Source of the DNA: Macquaria australasica
Taxonomy: Eukaryota > Chordata > Actinopteri > Centrarchiformes > Percichthyidae
Direction: 5' to 3'
Assembly (NCBI GenBank): GCA_005408345.1
Contig: SEMN01001330.1
Coordinates: forward strand, 1-64,000
Length of the DNA: 64,000 nt
Shown here: positions 53,701-64,000 of the stretch, one piece after another
How positions within the stretch are numbered: position 1 is the first letter of the stretch
How the letters are laid out: each line of letters opens with the position of its first letter
Made by a program: the position numbers and the translations under genes
The notes under the pieces: generated by a model
The model's input: the letters and a program-made list of their open reading frames with translations, nothing else
Database searches by the model: none
What the model was told of the DNA's origin: nothing

Positions 53701-54328
53701 GCTTATAGTAGGGCTGACTCAGGTGACCCCTGAGCCCCCCTTAGTTATGCTGCTATAGGCCTAGACTGCCGGGAGACTTCCTATGATGCACTGAGCTCCG
53801 TTCTCCTCCTCTTCCTCTCCATCTGTACGCCCTCATATCCCATCAATGCTTGTTATTAATTCAACTTCTTCCCGTAGTTGTGTGCTTTCTCTCCTCTCTC
53901 TCTCTCTCTCCCCTTCTGTTGCTTTCTGCAGGTATTTCTGCCTCCGGAGCTGTAGAGTCTGGGTCTGTGGTTGCTGCCGCCTGCTGCCCCCGTGCTCCTG
54001 CTCTGCACCCGCTGCTGCTATTGCTGTTGTTGCTCTTGTTATTAGTATTGCTAGTATAGTGTTGCTCTTAGTGTTGTTTCTGTTGGTGTTAACATCAATG
54101 CCATTACCATATCTATTGCCTTACATCCCTATGTGGAACTGTATTGTGCTGCTGTGTGTTCTCTTTCCTCCTGCTCTCTCTCTCCCGCTCCCCCCCTCCC
54201 CCTTCAACCCAACCGGTCGAGGCAGATGACCGCCCACCTTGAGCCTGGTTCTGCTCAAGGTTTCTACCTGTTAAAAGGGAGTTTTTCCTTGCCACTGTCG
54301 CATAGTGCTTGCTTATGGTGGGAGCTGT
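53701..54328 (+). mobile_element. L2 3'-region fragment (copy E), both ends lost
   Basis: It matches the 3' UTR of copies B and C on the opposite strand, from gcttatagtagggctgactc to gcttgcttatggtgggagctg. It lacks the terminal 3' tail as well as the 5' part. Minisatellite units flank it on both sides. Confidence 0.85.
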
Positions 54329-55865
54329 GTTTGGCTCTATAAATCCTGGCTTCTAATTGGCTCTTTTAATCCTGACTTCTAATTGGCTCTTTTATTCGTG
54401 CAATGTGATTGCCTCCATTTATTCCTGCAATGTGATTGCCTCTTTTATTCCTGCCTTCTGATTGGTTCTTTTAATCTTGGCTTCTGATTGGCTGTTTAAA
54501 TCCCGACTTCTGATTGGCTCTTTTATTCCTACAATGTGATTGGCTCTTTTGTTCTTGCCTTTAATTGGCTCTTTTAATCCTGACTTCTAATGGCTGTTTT
54601 AATCCTGGCTTCTAACGTAATTGGCTATTTTATTTCTGCAACGTGATTGGCTCTTTTATTCCTGCAATGTGATTGGCTCTTTTAATCCTGGCTTCTGATT
54701 GGTTCTTTCATCTTGGCTTCTGATTGGTTATTTTAATGCTGGCTTTTGATTGGCTCTTTTAATCCTGGCTTCTGATTGGGTCTTTTATTACTATGACGTG
54801 AATGGTTCTTTTAATCCTGGCTTCTGATTGGTTCTTTTATTCCTGGTTTCTAATTGGGTCTTTTATATTTTTGCTTCTGATTGGCTGTTTTAATCCTGGT
54901 TTCTGATTGGCTCTTTCATTCCTGCAATGTCTTTGGCTCTAGAAATACTGGTTTCTGATTAGCTCTTTTAATCCTGGCTTCTGATTGGCTGTTTTAATCC
55001 TGGCTTCTGATTGGGTCCTTTATTCCTGCAACATGATTGGCTCTTTTTATTCCTGACTTCTGATTGGCTCTTTTATTATTTGCTTCTGATTGGCTGTTTT
55101 AATCCTGGTTTCTGATTGGCTCTTTTAATCCTGGCTTCTGATTGGCTCTTTTGTTCCTTCAACGTGATTGGCTCTTTTATTCCTGACTTCCTATTGGCTC
55201 TTTTAATTCTGGCTTCTTATAGGCTCTTTTATTCCCGCAACATGTTTGGCTCTATAAATTCTGGTTTCTGATTGGCTCTTTTATTCCTGGCTTCTGATTG
55301 GCTCTTTTATTCCTGCAACATGATTGGCTCTTTTTATTCCTGCAACATGATTGGCTCTTTTTATTCCTGCAACGTGATTTGCTCTTTTATTCCTGGCTTC
55401 TGATTGGCTCTTTTAATCCTGACTTCTAATGGCTGTTTTAATCCTGTCTCCCAATTGGCTCTTTTATTCCTGCACGTGATTGGCTATTTTATTCCTGGTT
55501 TCTGATTGGCTCTGTTAGATTTTGATTGTGATTAGCTGTTTTAATCCTGGTGTCTGATTGGCTCTTTCATTCCTGCAACGTCTTTGGCTCTATAAATCCT
55601 GGTTTCTGATTGGCTCTTTTAATCCTGGTTTCTGACTGGCTCTTTTATTCCTGCAACATGATTGGCTCTTTTATTCCTGCAACGTGTTTGGCTCTATAAA
55701 TCCTGGTTTCTGATTGGCTATTTTAATCCTCGTTTCTGATTGGGTCCTTTATTCCTGCAACGTGATTGGATCTTTGAATCCTGACTTCTACTGGATGTTT
55801 TAATCCTGGCTTCTAGTTGTCTCTATTACTCCTGCAATGTGATTGGCTCTTTCATTCCCTGCCCA
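54329..55865 (+). repeat. 26-bp CCAAT minisatellite, block 2
   Basis: About 59 units by span/period. Two subtypes alternate: ggcttctgattggctctttt and gcaacgtgattggctctttt. Most keep TGATTGGCT, the inverse of AGCCAATCA. Confidence 0.92.
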
Positions 55866-57235
55866 CTTACTTCTTCACAGATGCTTGCTTTCAGTGTAAT
55901 GAGTCACTTTTAAGCTGTTCTGAGTGAGAACTGCACATTTTGACAAATATACATAATTTTTCTGTTTCTTCCACACAAAGGCTTGCTTTCAGTGTAAAGA
56001 TACATATTTAAGCTTCTCTCACTGAGAAATGCACATTATCACAAAAATAATTACTTTTTCTGTTAGTAATTCACAGACGCTTGCTTTCAGTGTAAAGATA
56101 CATATTTAAGCTTCTCTCAGCGAGAAATGCACAGTATGACCAAAATTGTTCCTTTTTCTATTAGTACTTCACAGAAGCTTGCTTTCAGTGTAAAGATACA
56201 TATTTAAGATTCTATAAATGCACAGTATGACCAAAATAGTTACTTTTTCTGTTAGTACTTCACAGAAGCTTGCTTTCAGTGTAAAGATACATATTTAAGC
56301 TTCTCTCACTGAGAAATGCACAGTATGACCAAAATAGTTACTTCTTCACAGAAGCTTGCTTTCAGTGTAATGAGTCACTTTTAAGCTTCTCTCACTGAGA
56401 AATGCACAGTATGACCAAAATAGTTACTTCTTCACAGAAGCTTGCTTTCAGTGTTATGAGTCACTTTTAAGCTTCTCTCACTGAGAAATGCACATTCTCC
56501 CAGTTACTTTTTCTATTAGTACTTCACAAAAGCTTGCTTTCACTGTAAAGATACATAGTTAAGCTTCTCTCACTGAGAAATGCACAGTATGACCAAAATA
56601 GTTCTGTTACTTCTTCTCAGAAGCTTGCTTTCAGTGTAAAGATACATATTTAAGCTTCTCTCACTGAGAAATGCACAGTATGACCAAAATAGTTTTTCTG
56701 TTAGTACTTCACAGAAGCTTGCTTACAGTGTAAAAATACATATTTAAGCTTCTCTCACTGAGAAATGCACAGTATGACCACAATAGTTCTATTACTTCTT
56801 CACAGAAGCTTGCTGTCAGTGTAAAGATACATATTTAAGCTTCTCTCACTGAGAACTGCACAGTATGACCAAAATAGTTACTTTTTCTATTACTTCTTCA
56901 CAGAAGCTTGCTTTCAGTGTAATGAGTTACTTTAAAGCTTCTCTCACTGAGAAATGCACAGTATGACCAAAATACTTCCTTTTTCTGTTACTTCTTCACA
57001 GATGTTTGCATTCAGGTGTAAAGATACATATTTAAGCTTCTCTCATTGAGAAATGCACAGTATGACCAAAATAGTTAGTTTTTCTATTACTTCTTCACAG
57101 AAGCTTGCTTTCAGTGTAATGAGTAACTTTTAAGCTTCTCTCACTGAGAAATGCACAGTATGACCAAAATTGTTAGTTTGTCTGTTACGTCTTCACAGAA
57201 GCTTGCTTTCCGTGTAATCAGTCACTTTTAAGCTG
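55866..57235 (+). repeat. 98-bp satellite array (about 15 units)
   Basis: Units run cttcacagaagcttgctttc, agtgtaaagatacatattta, agcttctctcactgagaaat, gcacagtatgaccaaaatag and a variable T-rich spacer. Some units are about 83-90 bp where the spacer is short. One variant has taatgagtcacttttaagc in place of taaagatacatatttaagc. No ORF. The array lies between two blocks of the 26-bp minisatellite. Confidence 0.92.
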
Positions 57236-59247
57236 GCTCCTGGTTTTTGATTGGCTCTTTTAAGATTAGCTCTTTCATTTCTGGCTTCTGATTGGCTGCT
57301 TTAATCCTGGATACCGATTGGTTCTTTTATTTGTGCACCATGATTGGCTCATTTATTCCTGCCTCCTGATTGGCTCATTTGTTCCAATAATGTTTTTTAA
57401 TCCTGGATTCTAATTAGTTCTTTTAATCTGTGTTTCTGATTGGCTGATTTATTCCTGCAACTTGATTGGCTCTCTTATTCCTGGTTTCTGATTGTCTTTT
57501 TTATTCCTGCAACATGATTGGTTCTTTAATCCTGGCTTCTAATTGGTTCTTTTAATCCTGGCTTCTGATTGGCTCTTTTATTCCTGCAACGTGATTGCCT
57601 CTTTTATTCCTGCCTTCTGATTGTCTCTTTTGATCCTGGTTTCTGAATTTCCATTTTTATCCAGATTTTTGATTGGCTCTTTTAATCCTGGCTTCTGATT
57701 GGCTCTGTTTTTACTTTGACGTCATTGGTTCTTTTAATCTTGTCTTCTGCTTGGCTCTTTTAATCCTGGATTCTGATTAGTTCTTTTATTCCTGCAACGT
57801 GATTGGCTCTTTTAGTCCTGGCTTCTGGTTGGCACTTTTTTTACTGGCTTCTGGTTGGCACTTTTATTACTGCAACGTGATTGGCTCTTTTAATCCTGGT
57901 TTTTGATTAGCTCTTTTGACCCTGGCTTCTGATTGGCTCTTTTATTACTGCAACATGATTGGCTTATTTAAAACTGGTTTCTGATTGACTCCTTTAATCC
58001 TGGCTTCTGATAGGCTCTTTTCTTCCTTGCTTCTGATTGTGTCTTTTAACTCTGGCTTCTGATTGGCTCTTTTATTCCTTCAACGTGATTGGCTCTTTTA
58101 ATCCTGGTTTTTGATTAGCTCTTTTAACCCTGGCTTCTGATTGGCTCTTTGATTCCTGGCTCCTGATTGGCTCTTTTATTCCTGGTTTCGTGTTGGATTT
58201 TTTATTCCCAATTTCTGATTGGTTCTTTTAATCCTGGCTTCTGATTGGCTCTTTTATTACTGGCTTCTGATTGGCTGTTTTAATCCTGGTTTCTGAATGG
58301 TTCTTTTAATCCTAAATTCTGATTGGCTCTTTGATTCCTGCAGCGTGGTTGTGTCTATTATTCTTGGCTTCTGATTGACTATTTTATTCCTGGCTTCTGA
58401 TTGGCTGCTTTACTCCTGGAACATGATTGGCTGTTTCTTTCCTGGCTTCTGATTGGTTCTTTTAATCCTAAATTCTGATTGACTCTTTGTTTCTTGCATA
58501 GTGATATGCTCTTTTATTCCTGTAATGTGATTGGCTCTTTAAGTCCTGGCTTCTGATTCGCTATTTCATTACTGTGACGTGATTGCTTCTTTTAATTCTG
58601 GCTTCTTTATGGCTCTTTAAATCCTGTTTTTTTATTCTTGGCTTCTGATTGGCTCTTTTAATCCTGGCTCCTTATTGGTTCTTTTAATCCTGGCTTCTGA
58701 TTGGGTCTTTTATTACTGGCTTCTGATTGGCTCTTTTAATCCTGGAACATGATTGTCTTTTATTCCTGGCTCCTGATTGGCTATTTTAATCCTGGCTTCT
58801 GATTGGCTTTTATTCCTGGCTCCTTATTGGTTCTTTTAATGCTAAATTCTGATTGGCTCTTTTAATCCTGGCTTTTGATTGGCTCTTTTATTCCTGCACC
58901 ATGATTGGCTCTTTATATCGTGGCTTCTACATGGCTTTTTTATTCCTAAAACGTGATTGGCTCTTTTATTCCTGGTTTCTAATTTGCTCTTTTAAACCTG
59001 GCTTCTGATTGGCTCTTTTATTCCCGGCTCCTGGTTGGTTCTTTTAATCCTGCCATGTGATTGGCTCGTTTATTCCCGATTCCTGATTGGTTCTTTTAAT
59101 CCTGGCTTCTGATTGGGTCTTTTATTACTGGCTTCTGATTGGCTCTTTTAATCCTGGCTTCTGATTGTTTTTTTTAATCCTAAATTCTGATTGACTCTTT
59201 GATTCCTGCAGCGTGATTGGCTCTTTTAATCCTGGCTTCTGATTAGA
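57236..59247 (+). repeat. 26-bp CCAAT minisatellite, block 3
   Basis: About 77 units by span/period, more diverged than block 2 with some single-unit variants (for example ggcacttttattact). It ends at ggcttctgattagatttctctggg. Confidence 0.92.
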
Positions 59248-59257
59248 TTTCTCTGGG

Positions 59258-59582
59258 GGGGAGGGATCAGGGTTTCTTTGTGTTGAGTTTTAGTTATGGT
59301 TTATGTTGTCCTCCCCTGCATTTGTTTAGTGGTTTGATCACTCAGTATATAGGTTTCCCTCAGGTCTCATTTAGGCAGGTCTAATAGTTGAGTTCACTTC
59401 TTGTTTTGTAAGCTGTATTTGTCAGTAGAGTTATATTTCGTTGACCTCCTTTAAGGGCCCTATAAATCTTACTTCTGTTCTCTTCACTTATTTCTTTGTG
59501 GAATCTTTTTGTTGGAATAAACCAAACCTTTGTCTGAACTTTAAACCTGTGTTACTTTGTGCTTTGACTGCTTGGTCCACAA
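59258..59582 (+). mobile_element. Solo-LTR-like sequence
   Basis: A G-rich run (ctgggggggaggg) resembling a polypurine tract is followed by a TATATA-like box (59343-59350), cctataaat (59458-59466) and aataaacc (59516-59523), and ends near ggtccacaaca. That order of TATA, AATAAA and TG-rich end is that of an LTR. Ends and target duplication are not defined. Could also be the 3' end of a gene-like repeat. Confidence 0.4.
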
Positions 59583-59584
59583 CA

Positions 59585-59740
59585 GGAGACAACAAATACT
59601 TGGTTGGTTTGGTTTTTTCATGGAATACCAGGTGCTGTAAGCTTTTTCTTCTCATCGGCAGAGGGCGCTGCTCCTTCCTCGGTGGAGACAACAAATACTT
59701 GGTTTGGTCTTTTCATGCAATTATATGTTTATAAGAAAAG
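59585..59740 (+). repeat. Tandem duplication of about 99 bp
   Basis: The word ggagacaacaaatacttggtt occurs at 59585-59605 and again at 59684-59704 with similar following sequence (ggttt..tttcatg). Confidence 0.75.
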
Positions 59741-60129
59741 CATAGATTATTGTTAGTCATATTCAACAGTTTTGAGAACTGTTAGTGGCATTTTAGCATC
59801 TATAAATATCTTGTCTGCGTCAGCTCTGACAGCTCACGGCCATACCACCCTGAACACGTACGCGTGCAGAGTGAGACGGCGACTAGCAAGTTCGTGTGAG
59901 AGGAGGGAGCGGAGAGGAGCGGGAGAGATTGTGTGTGTTGCTTTTTGCTATGTGTAGTGTATGTAAGTGCGTTCCTTTAAAAGTTTTGTTCTTTTAATTT
60001 TTTTTTTCTCTCTCAGGTCGTGGTCCCCCAACAGCTGTTTGCTGTTTGGGGGACAGCAACCGTCTTTTTCGTGTGTTATTTGAACGAATAGCGGAGCGGG
60101 TGGAGGAAGAGCGACAAGGACGGACTAAA

Positions 60130-61297
60130 ATGGCTGATGAAACAGGCAACGAAACAAGGGATAAAGATAAAGGAAATGGACAAAAAGTAAACGAACAGAT
60201 ATTTAATAAAAACCTCATGGTTTGTATTGAGCTAATAGATGACCAACAGAAAACACTGGTGGTGGAAATGATAAAATGTGTGCGGGTGCTGTGTGGAGGA
60301 TTGCTGGCCTGCCGAAACACAGGACTGGGGAAAGGAAAGACTGCTGGATGGTTTTAAAATTGGAGACACAACAGTGGTGGCGAAGGAGCTAAACAATGAT
60401 GAGCTGGTGGTGTCCTTTCTTAACCTGCCGGCTTATATCACGGATCAAGAGATTATTGACAAACTGCACGTATGGGGAGTCACAGTCACGTCGGCGGCGA
60501 GGCAGAGAATGTGGCCGGGCACCCGCTTTGTGCGGGTGCGATTCCACGAACAGGTTCAGTCACTGCCTTACTCGACAAAGTTTAATACAGTGCTTGGGAT
60601 GGAATATTTTGGGGTTATTCATGACAGACAAGTCAAGATCTGCAGACTGTGCATCTAGCCTGGACATATCCTTAGAGAATGTCCACAGTTTCAGTGTCAC
60701 AAATGCGGCGTGCAGGGGCATTATGCGAGGGAATGCAGCATGGTGGTGAGTAGGTGTAAGATTTGTAATAATAAGGTAAATTAATGTATATGTAACAACA
60801 GCTCAAGTGAGATGGAGTCCATGTCAGAATCAGATATCGGTGCAGACATTGAGGAGGTTGAGAAGAATGGTAAAAGCTCTGAGGCGGCCGGTAAGGGGGC
60901 AGTGACTCAACCAGCTATGGCGGTGGTCTGTGCCGGTGTGAGTGGAGTCGGCACAAGTTCTGTGCCAGAAGCGTGCCATGACAGCCTGTGCGTAATGGCG
61001 CAAACAGACAAGCATGGCGGGGCGAGTGGCAGTACGGGGCTCCTAGCGAGTGCCGTGCCTCCCACGCAGCCAGCCGTAGCTTGGACTCCAGAGCTCGTTA
61101 CTGTGCTGGACACTGCTGATGCCCAGACAGAGAGCGATAGCCTTCCTTCCTTCCAAGCTCTCGTGATATGTGTTACTACTGCTATTGATACTGATTCTGA
61201 TATGGACTCTGCACTCGCTAATCCAGTGAACAGACGATTAAGCTTAAAACGTGCTGCGAAAAAAGCCAAGCAGAATAAAAAAGCTAAAGCAAAATAA
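60130..61297 (+). pseudogene. Tx1-like L1 ORF1 (RNA-binding, CCHC fingers), broken
   Basis: The ATG at 60130 opens MADETGNETRDKDKGNGQKV. A frame change between about 60280 and 60330 leads to a second frame with TTVVAKELNNDELVVSFLNL and GTRFVRVRFHEQVQSLPY, an RRM-like or helical domain. Then come three CCHC-like knuckles at about 60640-60780: CRLCI-stop-PGHILREC, CHKCGVQGHYAREC and CKICNNKV. The first contains a TAG (60656-60658). After a further stop the frame 60812-61297 encodes an acidic stretch and a lysine-rich end (KKAKQNKKAKAK). This kind of ORF1 binds LINE RNA. Confidence 0.68.
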
Positions 61298-61329
61298 AAT
61301 TGTAAATGTGGGCTTGTAAATCCCTCCTA

Positions 61330-63994
61330 TTCTCCATCATGCTGCATTTCCTCTCGTTTAATGCCAACGGACTGAGAGGGGAAGACAAACGCCAGTCGTT
61401 TTTTAAGAACACTAGAGCAGTCATCTGCCTTCAACCCAACCGGTCGAGGCAGATGACTGCCCACCTAGAGCCTGGTTCTGCTCGAGGTTTCTACCTGTTA
61501 AAAGGGAGTTTTCCTTGCCACTGTTGCCTAGTGCTTGCTCATGGTGGGAACTGTTGGGTCTCTGTAAATATAAATATAAATATAAAGAGTCGGTCTAGAC
61601 CTGCTCTACTCGAAAAAGTGCCCTGAGATAACTTTGTTATGATATGGCGCTATATAAATAAAACTGAATTGAATTGAATTGATGTGTTATGTCTGCAAGA
61701 AACAAGATGGGATCAGGAACTTATTTCTAAGTTCTTAGTTCTAAGTCTGCAAAGACTGGAATGGGCCCCTTTTTGCAGCAAATGGCACAATGTATTCGTG
61801 TGGTGTCGCCACACTCTTTAGATCTAATCAGTTTTCTGACATCCAGCTGGTTTTTAAAGACAACGCAGGGAGGGTTTTAATTACAGACTGTGTTTACAAT
61901 GGTGAGCCACTTCGTATAATAAATATATATGCTTCAAATCAGGAGAAAAGTCGGAAATTGCTTTTCTCTAGTTTGAAGCGATGGTGCACAATGAACTGTA
62001 TAATTCTGGGTGATTTTAACGTAGCTTTGACAGCAAGAGATGTATCAATTAATAATACTTTTAAAGGGGATTTCAGCAGGGCAAGCCTAACTGATCTAAT
62101 GAAGGGACAAAATTTAGTAGACGTGTGGCGTATAGCCCATCCATCTGAGAGGGGTTACTCCAGGAGGCAGGTAGTACTTGGGAAACTCAAACAATCGAGA
62201 CTGGACTTGTGTCTAGTATCATCTGGTCTGGTGAGGATGATCCACAATCCTGAGTATGGTCTGAATTCCTGGAGCGACCACTCTTTTTTAACTTTCTCAT
62301 TGGGCTACAATTCAGCTGTTAGAGGAGGTGGTACCTGGTGTTTTAATGCCAGCCTGGCCCAGGATCCCTCTTTTAGGAAAGCTGTAATTAAGTTGTTATC
62401 AGAGGCTGCCTATGAGATTCCCTATGAAAGCAATTTAAATGTATGGTGGGAAAATTTGAAATGTAGGATTAAGAAAAAATGTATCAACTTTAGCAGGGAG
62501 AAAAGGTGGAGGGAAAATATAAAGGAAAAAGAATTGAGAAAAAGTTTAATGATGAAATCAAGTTATTAGATCAAATAAATAATGCAAGTACTGAAAATTA
62601 TGAATGTATAAAAACAATTAGATGAAATGGAAAACAACAGGTGTCGGGGGGCTGCAGTTCATAGCAGGGTAAAATTTATGTTAGAGGGAGAAAGGTGCAC
62701 TTCTTTTTTTTGGGTTTAGAAAAACGAAAGCAAAATTCGACCTACATTAAGGAACTACAAAATGAAGAAGGTAAGACTGTGTCGAAAATAGAAGATATAT
62801 TACAGGTAGTGCACAAATATTATGAAAAACTGTTTGCAAGCCAAGGTTCAGACATTATAGCGGCCAACAGAGCGCTGTCGGTCCTAAATACTCATCTATC
62901 TAAACAAGACAGTGAATGGTGTGACAATGAGATAACGGATGCAGAGATTGGTACAGCGATCGATGGCTTAAATAAAAATAAGAGCCCTGGGGGTGATGGT
63001 CTAACATCAGATTTCTACATTGCTTTTAAAGAACAGTTAGTGCCAATATTAGCAGCTGTTTTTAAAAATATAGAAATAACTCAGGTAACGCCAGAGTCAT
63101 TTACAGACGGAATCATTGCTATTTTCTATAAAAACAAAGGCTGTAATAAAAATCTGGACAATTACAGACCCATTAGCTTATTAAACACGGATTACAAAAT
63201 ACTAACAAAAATACTAGCAAACAGAATAAAAACAGTAATAGGTTCAATAATCAGTCATACCCAAGCATATAGTATACCGGATAGGGACATTGTAGATTCA
63301 ATTTTAAATGTAAAGGTGAGGGAAATGGGTAAAGGTGGTGGGATTTTGTTGGGGATTGATTTAAATAAGGCTTTTGATAGGGTGGAGCACACTTTTCTGT
63401 TTAAAACTCTGGTTAAGTTTGGTTTTGGACCTAATTTTGTTAAGTGGATTAGTATAATATACAATGGAGCCAAAAGTAGAGTGAAATGTAACGGCCTTTT
63501 AACTGACTCATTTATTCTAGAGAGGTTGATCAGGCAGGGTTGTCCCCTCTCAGCACTGCTGTATAGCATTGTGGCAGAGCCACTAGCGATGCTGATCAGC
63601 AGTGACCAAGCTTTTGGTGGCATTAAGATTGAAGGGGGCAGCCCTTGCAAAATAATACAATATGCGGATGATGTAAATGTGACTGCAAGGACCCCCAAGG
63701 ACATTGATCGAGCTCTGCGAAGGTGAATGAGAGCAAATCAGAAGTTATGTTTTTTGGTAAATATTCAAATGCTTGCAATGTGTGGGGTTTTAAGGAAGTG
63801 GACAAACAACACAAGGTACTTGGTGTGTTCATAGGGTAAGATGAGAATGAGGCGGACAAACGAACATGGATAGAAGTTATAGCGAAAGTTAAAAATGTTC
63901 TTGATCTATGGACCACCAGGGGCCTGCGTTTGAGGGGGAAGGTAGCTGTAGTAAATGCTCTCTTGCTCTCAAGGCTGAACCACGCACTGAGCAC
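61330..63994 (+). pseudogene. Tx1-like L1 ORF2 (endonuclease plus RT), broken, partial
   Basis: The endonuclease starts HFLSFNANGLRGEDKRQSFF, is split by the L2 tail, and continues VLCLQETRWD after 61681. Next are RIINIYASNQ, CIILGDFNVAL and LNSWSDHSFLTF (61790-62569). After a frame change, 62695-63726 holds the RT: KNKSPGGDGLTSDFYIAF, NYRPISLLNTDYKI, GIDLNKAFDRVEH (motif A), RQGCPLSALLYS (motif B) and YADDVNV (motif C). A deletion/frameshift at about 63723 follows, and the C-terminal side (SEVMFFGKYS, KVLGVFIG) has another stop near 63837. All RT catalytic Asp residues are present. Confidence 0.75.
61420..61680 (+). mobile_element. L2 3' tail inserted in Tx1-like ORF2 (copy F)
   Basis: It matches the last ~250 bases of L2, ending tgaattgaattgaatt, and interrupts the endonuclease exactly between agca (61416-61419) and gatgtg (61681). 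The 5' junction has an 11-bp inverted repeat (61420-61430 with 61447-61457). Length 261 bp. Confidence 0.85.
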
Positions 63995-64000
63995 CTGTTG

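Larger units (their letters stand above)
59780..64000 (+). mobile_element. Tx1-like L1 LINE, runs off right edge
   Basis: A GA-rich, CpG-containing leader (59800-60045) precedes ORF1 with zinc knuckles and ORF2 with endonuclease and RT. ORF2 reaches the window end. It contains an L2 tail insertion at 61420-61680. Frames are broken in both ORFs. Start of the element is uncertain. Confidence 0.75.

Noticed and set aside
53846..54342. Plus-strand ORFs of 60-127 codons rich in Leu/Ser
   Set aside because: They are readings of the L2 3' UTR (CT/GA- and CTG-rich tracts) and recur with every L2 copy; no domain.
53463..59247. Regularly spaced repeats resembling a CRISPR array
   Set aside because: Units are head to tail without unique spacers, degenerate and in eukaryotic DNA; it is a minisatellite.

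Overview
The window is teleost fish genomic DNA. It holds one recognisable host gene embedded in dense, nested transposable elements. Evidence for a fish is the mixture of L2/CR1-type LINEs with the usual fish 3' tail, Rex1-like LINEs, a Tx1-like L1, a Sushi-type chromodomain Gypsy and a Gmr1-like Gypsy, plus a spliced ENPP family gene. No rRNA, tRNA or CRISPR array was seen.

Host gene: seven coding exons between 7337 and 26117 (+) encode the middle and C-terminal part of an ectonucleotide pyrophosphatase/phosphodiesterase best matching ENPP6, a choline-specific glycerophosphodiesterase anchored by GPI. All splice junctions keep phase and every exon is open, so the gene looks intact. The first coding exon (signal peptide, nucleophile) is not in the window, so 1-7336 is most likely intron 1. 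A 14.6-kb intron (9856-24493) is packed with TE debris.

Layout: 1-2287 is L2 copy A (-). 2288-7336 holds a GC-rich proline-rich repeat, a THAP fragment and a collapsed Rex1-like LINE. 7337-9855 holds four enpp6 exons. In the big intron are a repeat-encoded nuclease-like pseudogene (10.3-11.0 kb), an unclassified 1.84-kb insertion with a MITE inside it (11.8-13.7 kb), Rex1-like debris, L2 copy B (16.2-20.3 kb) and an L1 relic (21.4-23.7 kb). 24494-26117 holds the last three exons, followed by a strong hairpin at the stop codon. 28.8-32.2 kb is a Rex1-like LINE (-). 32.6-39.2 kb is an L2 tail split by a young Gmr1-like Gypsy element with near-identical LTRs, a 4-bp target duplication, SCAN-like Gag and integrase upstream of reverse transcriptase. 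40.2-42.9 kb holds Harbinger and other gene-like fragments. 43.6-45.8 kb is L2 copy C with a 513-codon open RT frame. 46.6-48.6 kb is a spliced, zinc-finger plus tyrosine-recombinase-like gene cut off by a Sushi-type Gypsy (48.6-53.5 kb). 53.5-59.2 kb is a 26-bp minisatellite made of CCAAT-box-like units with a 98-bp satellite and an L2 fragment embedded in it. 59.3-59.7 kb looks like a solo LTR, and 60.0-64.0 kb is a Tx1-like L1 running off the right edge, with an L2 tail inserted in its ORF2.

The most unusual items are the intron-containing zinc-finger/tyrosine-recombinase gene, the Gmr1-like element, the CCAAT minisatellite, and the UG-repeat tracts placed against enpp6 splice acceptors. 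All family assignments are from reading the sequence; no database search was run.
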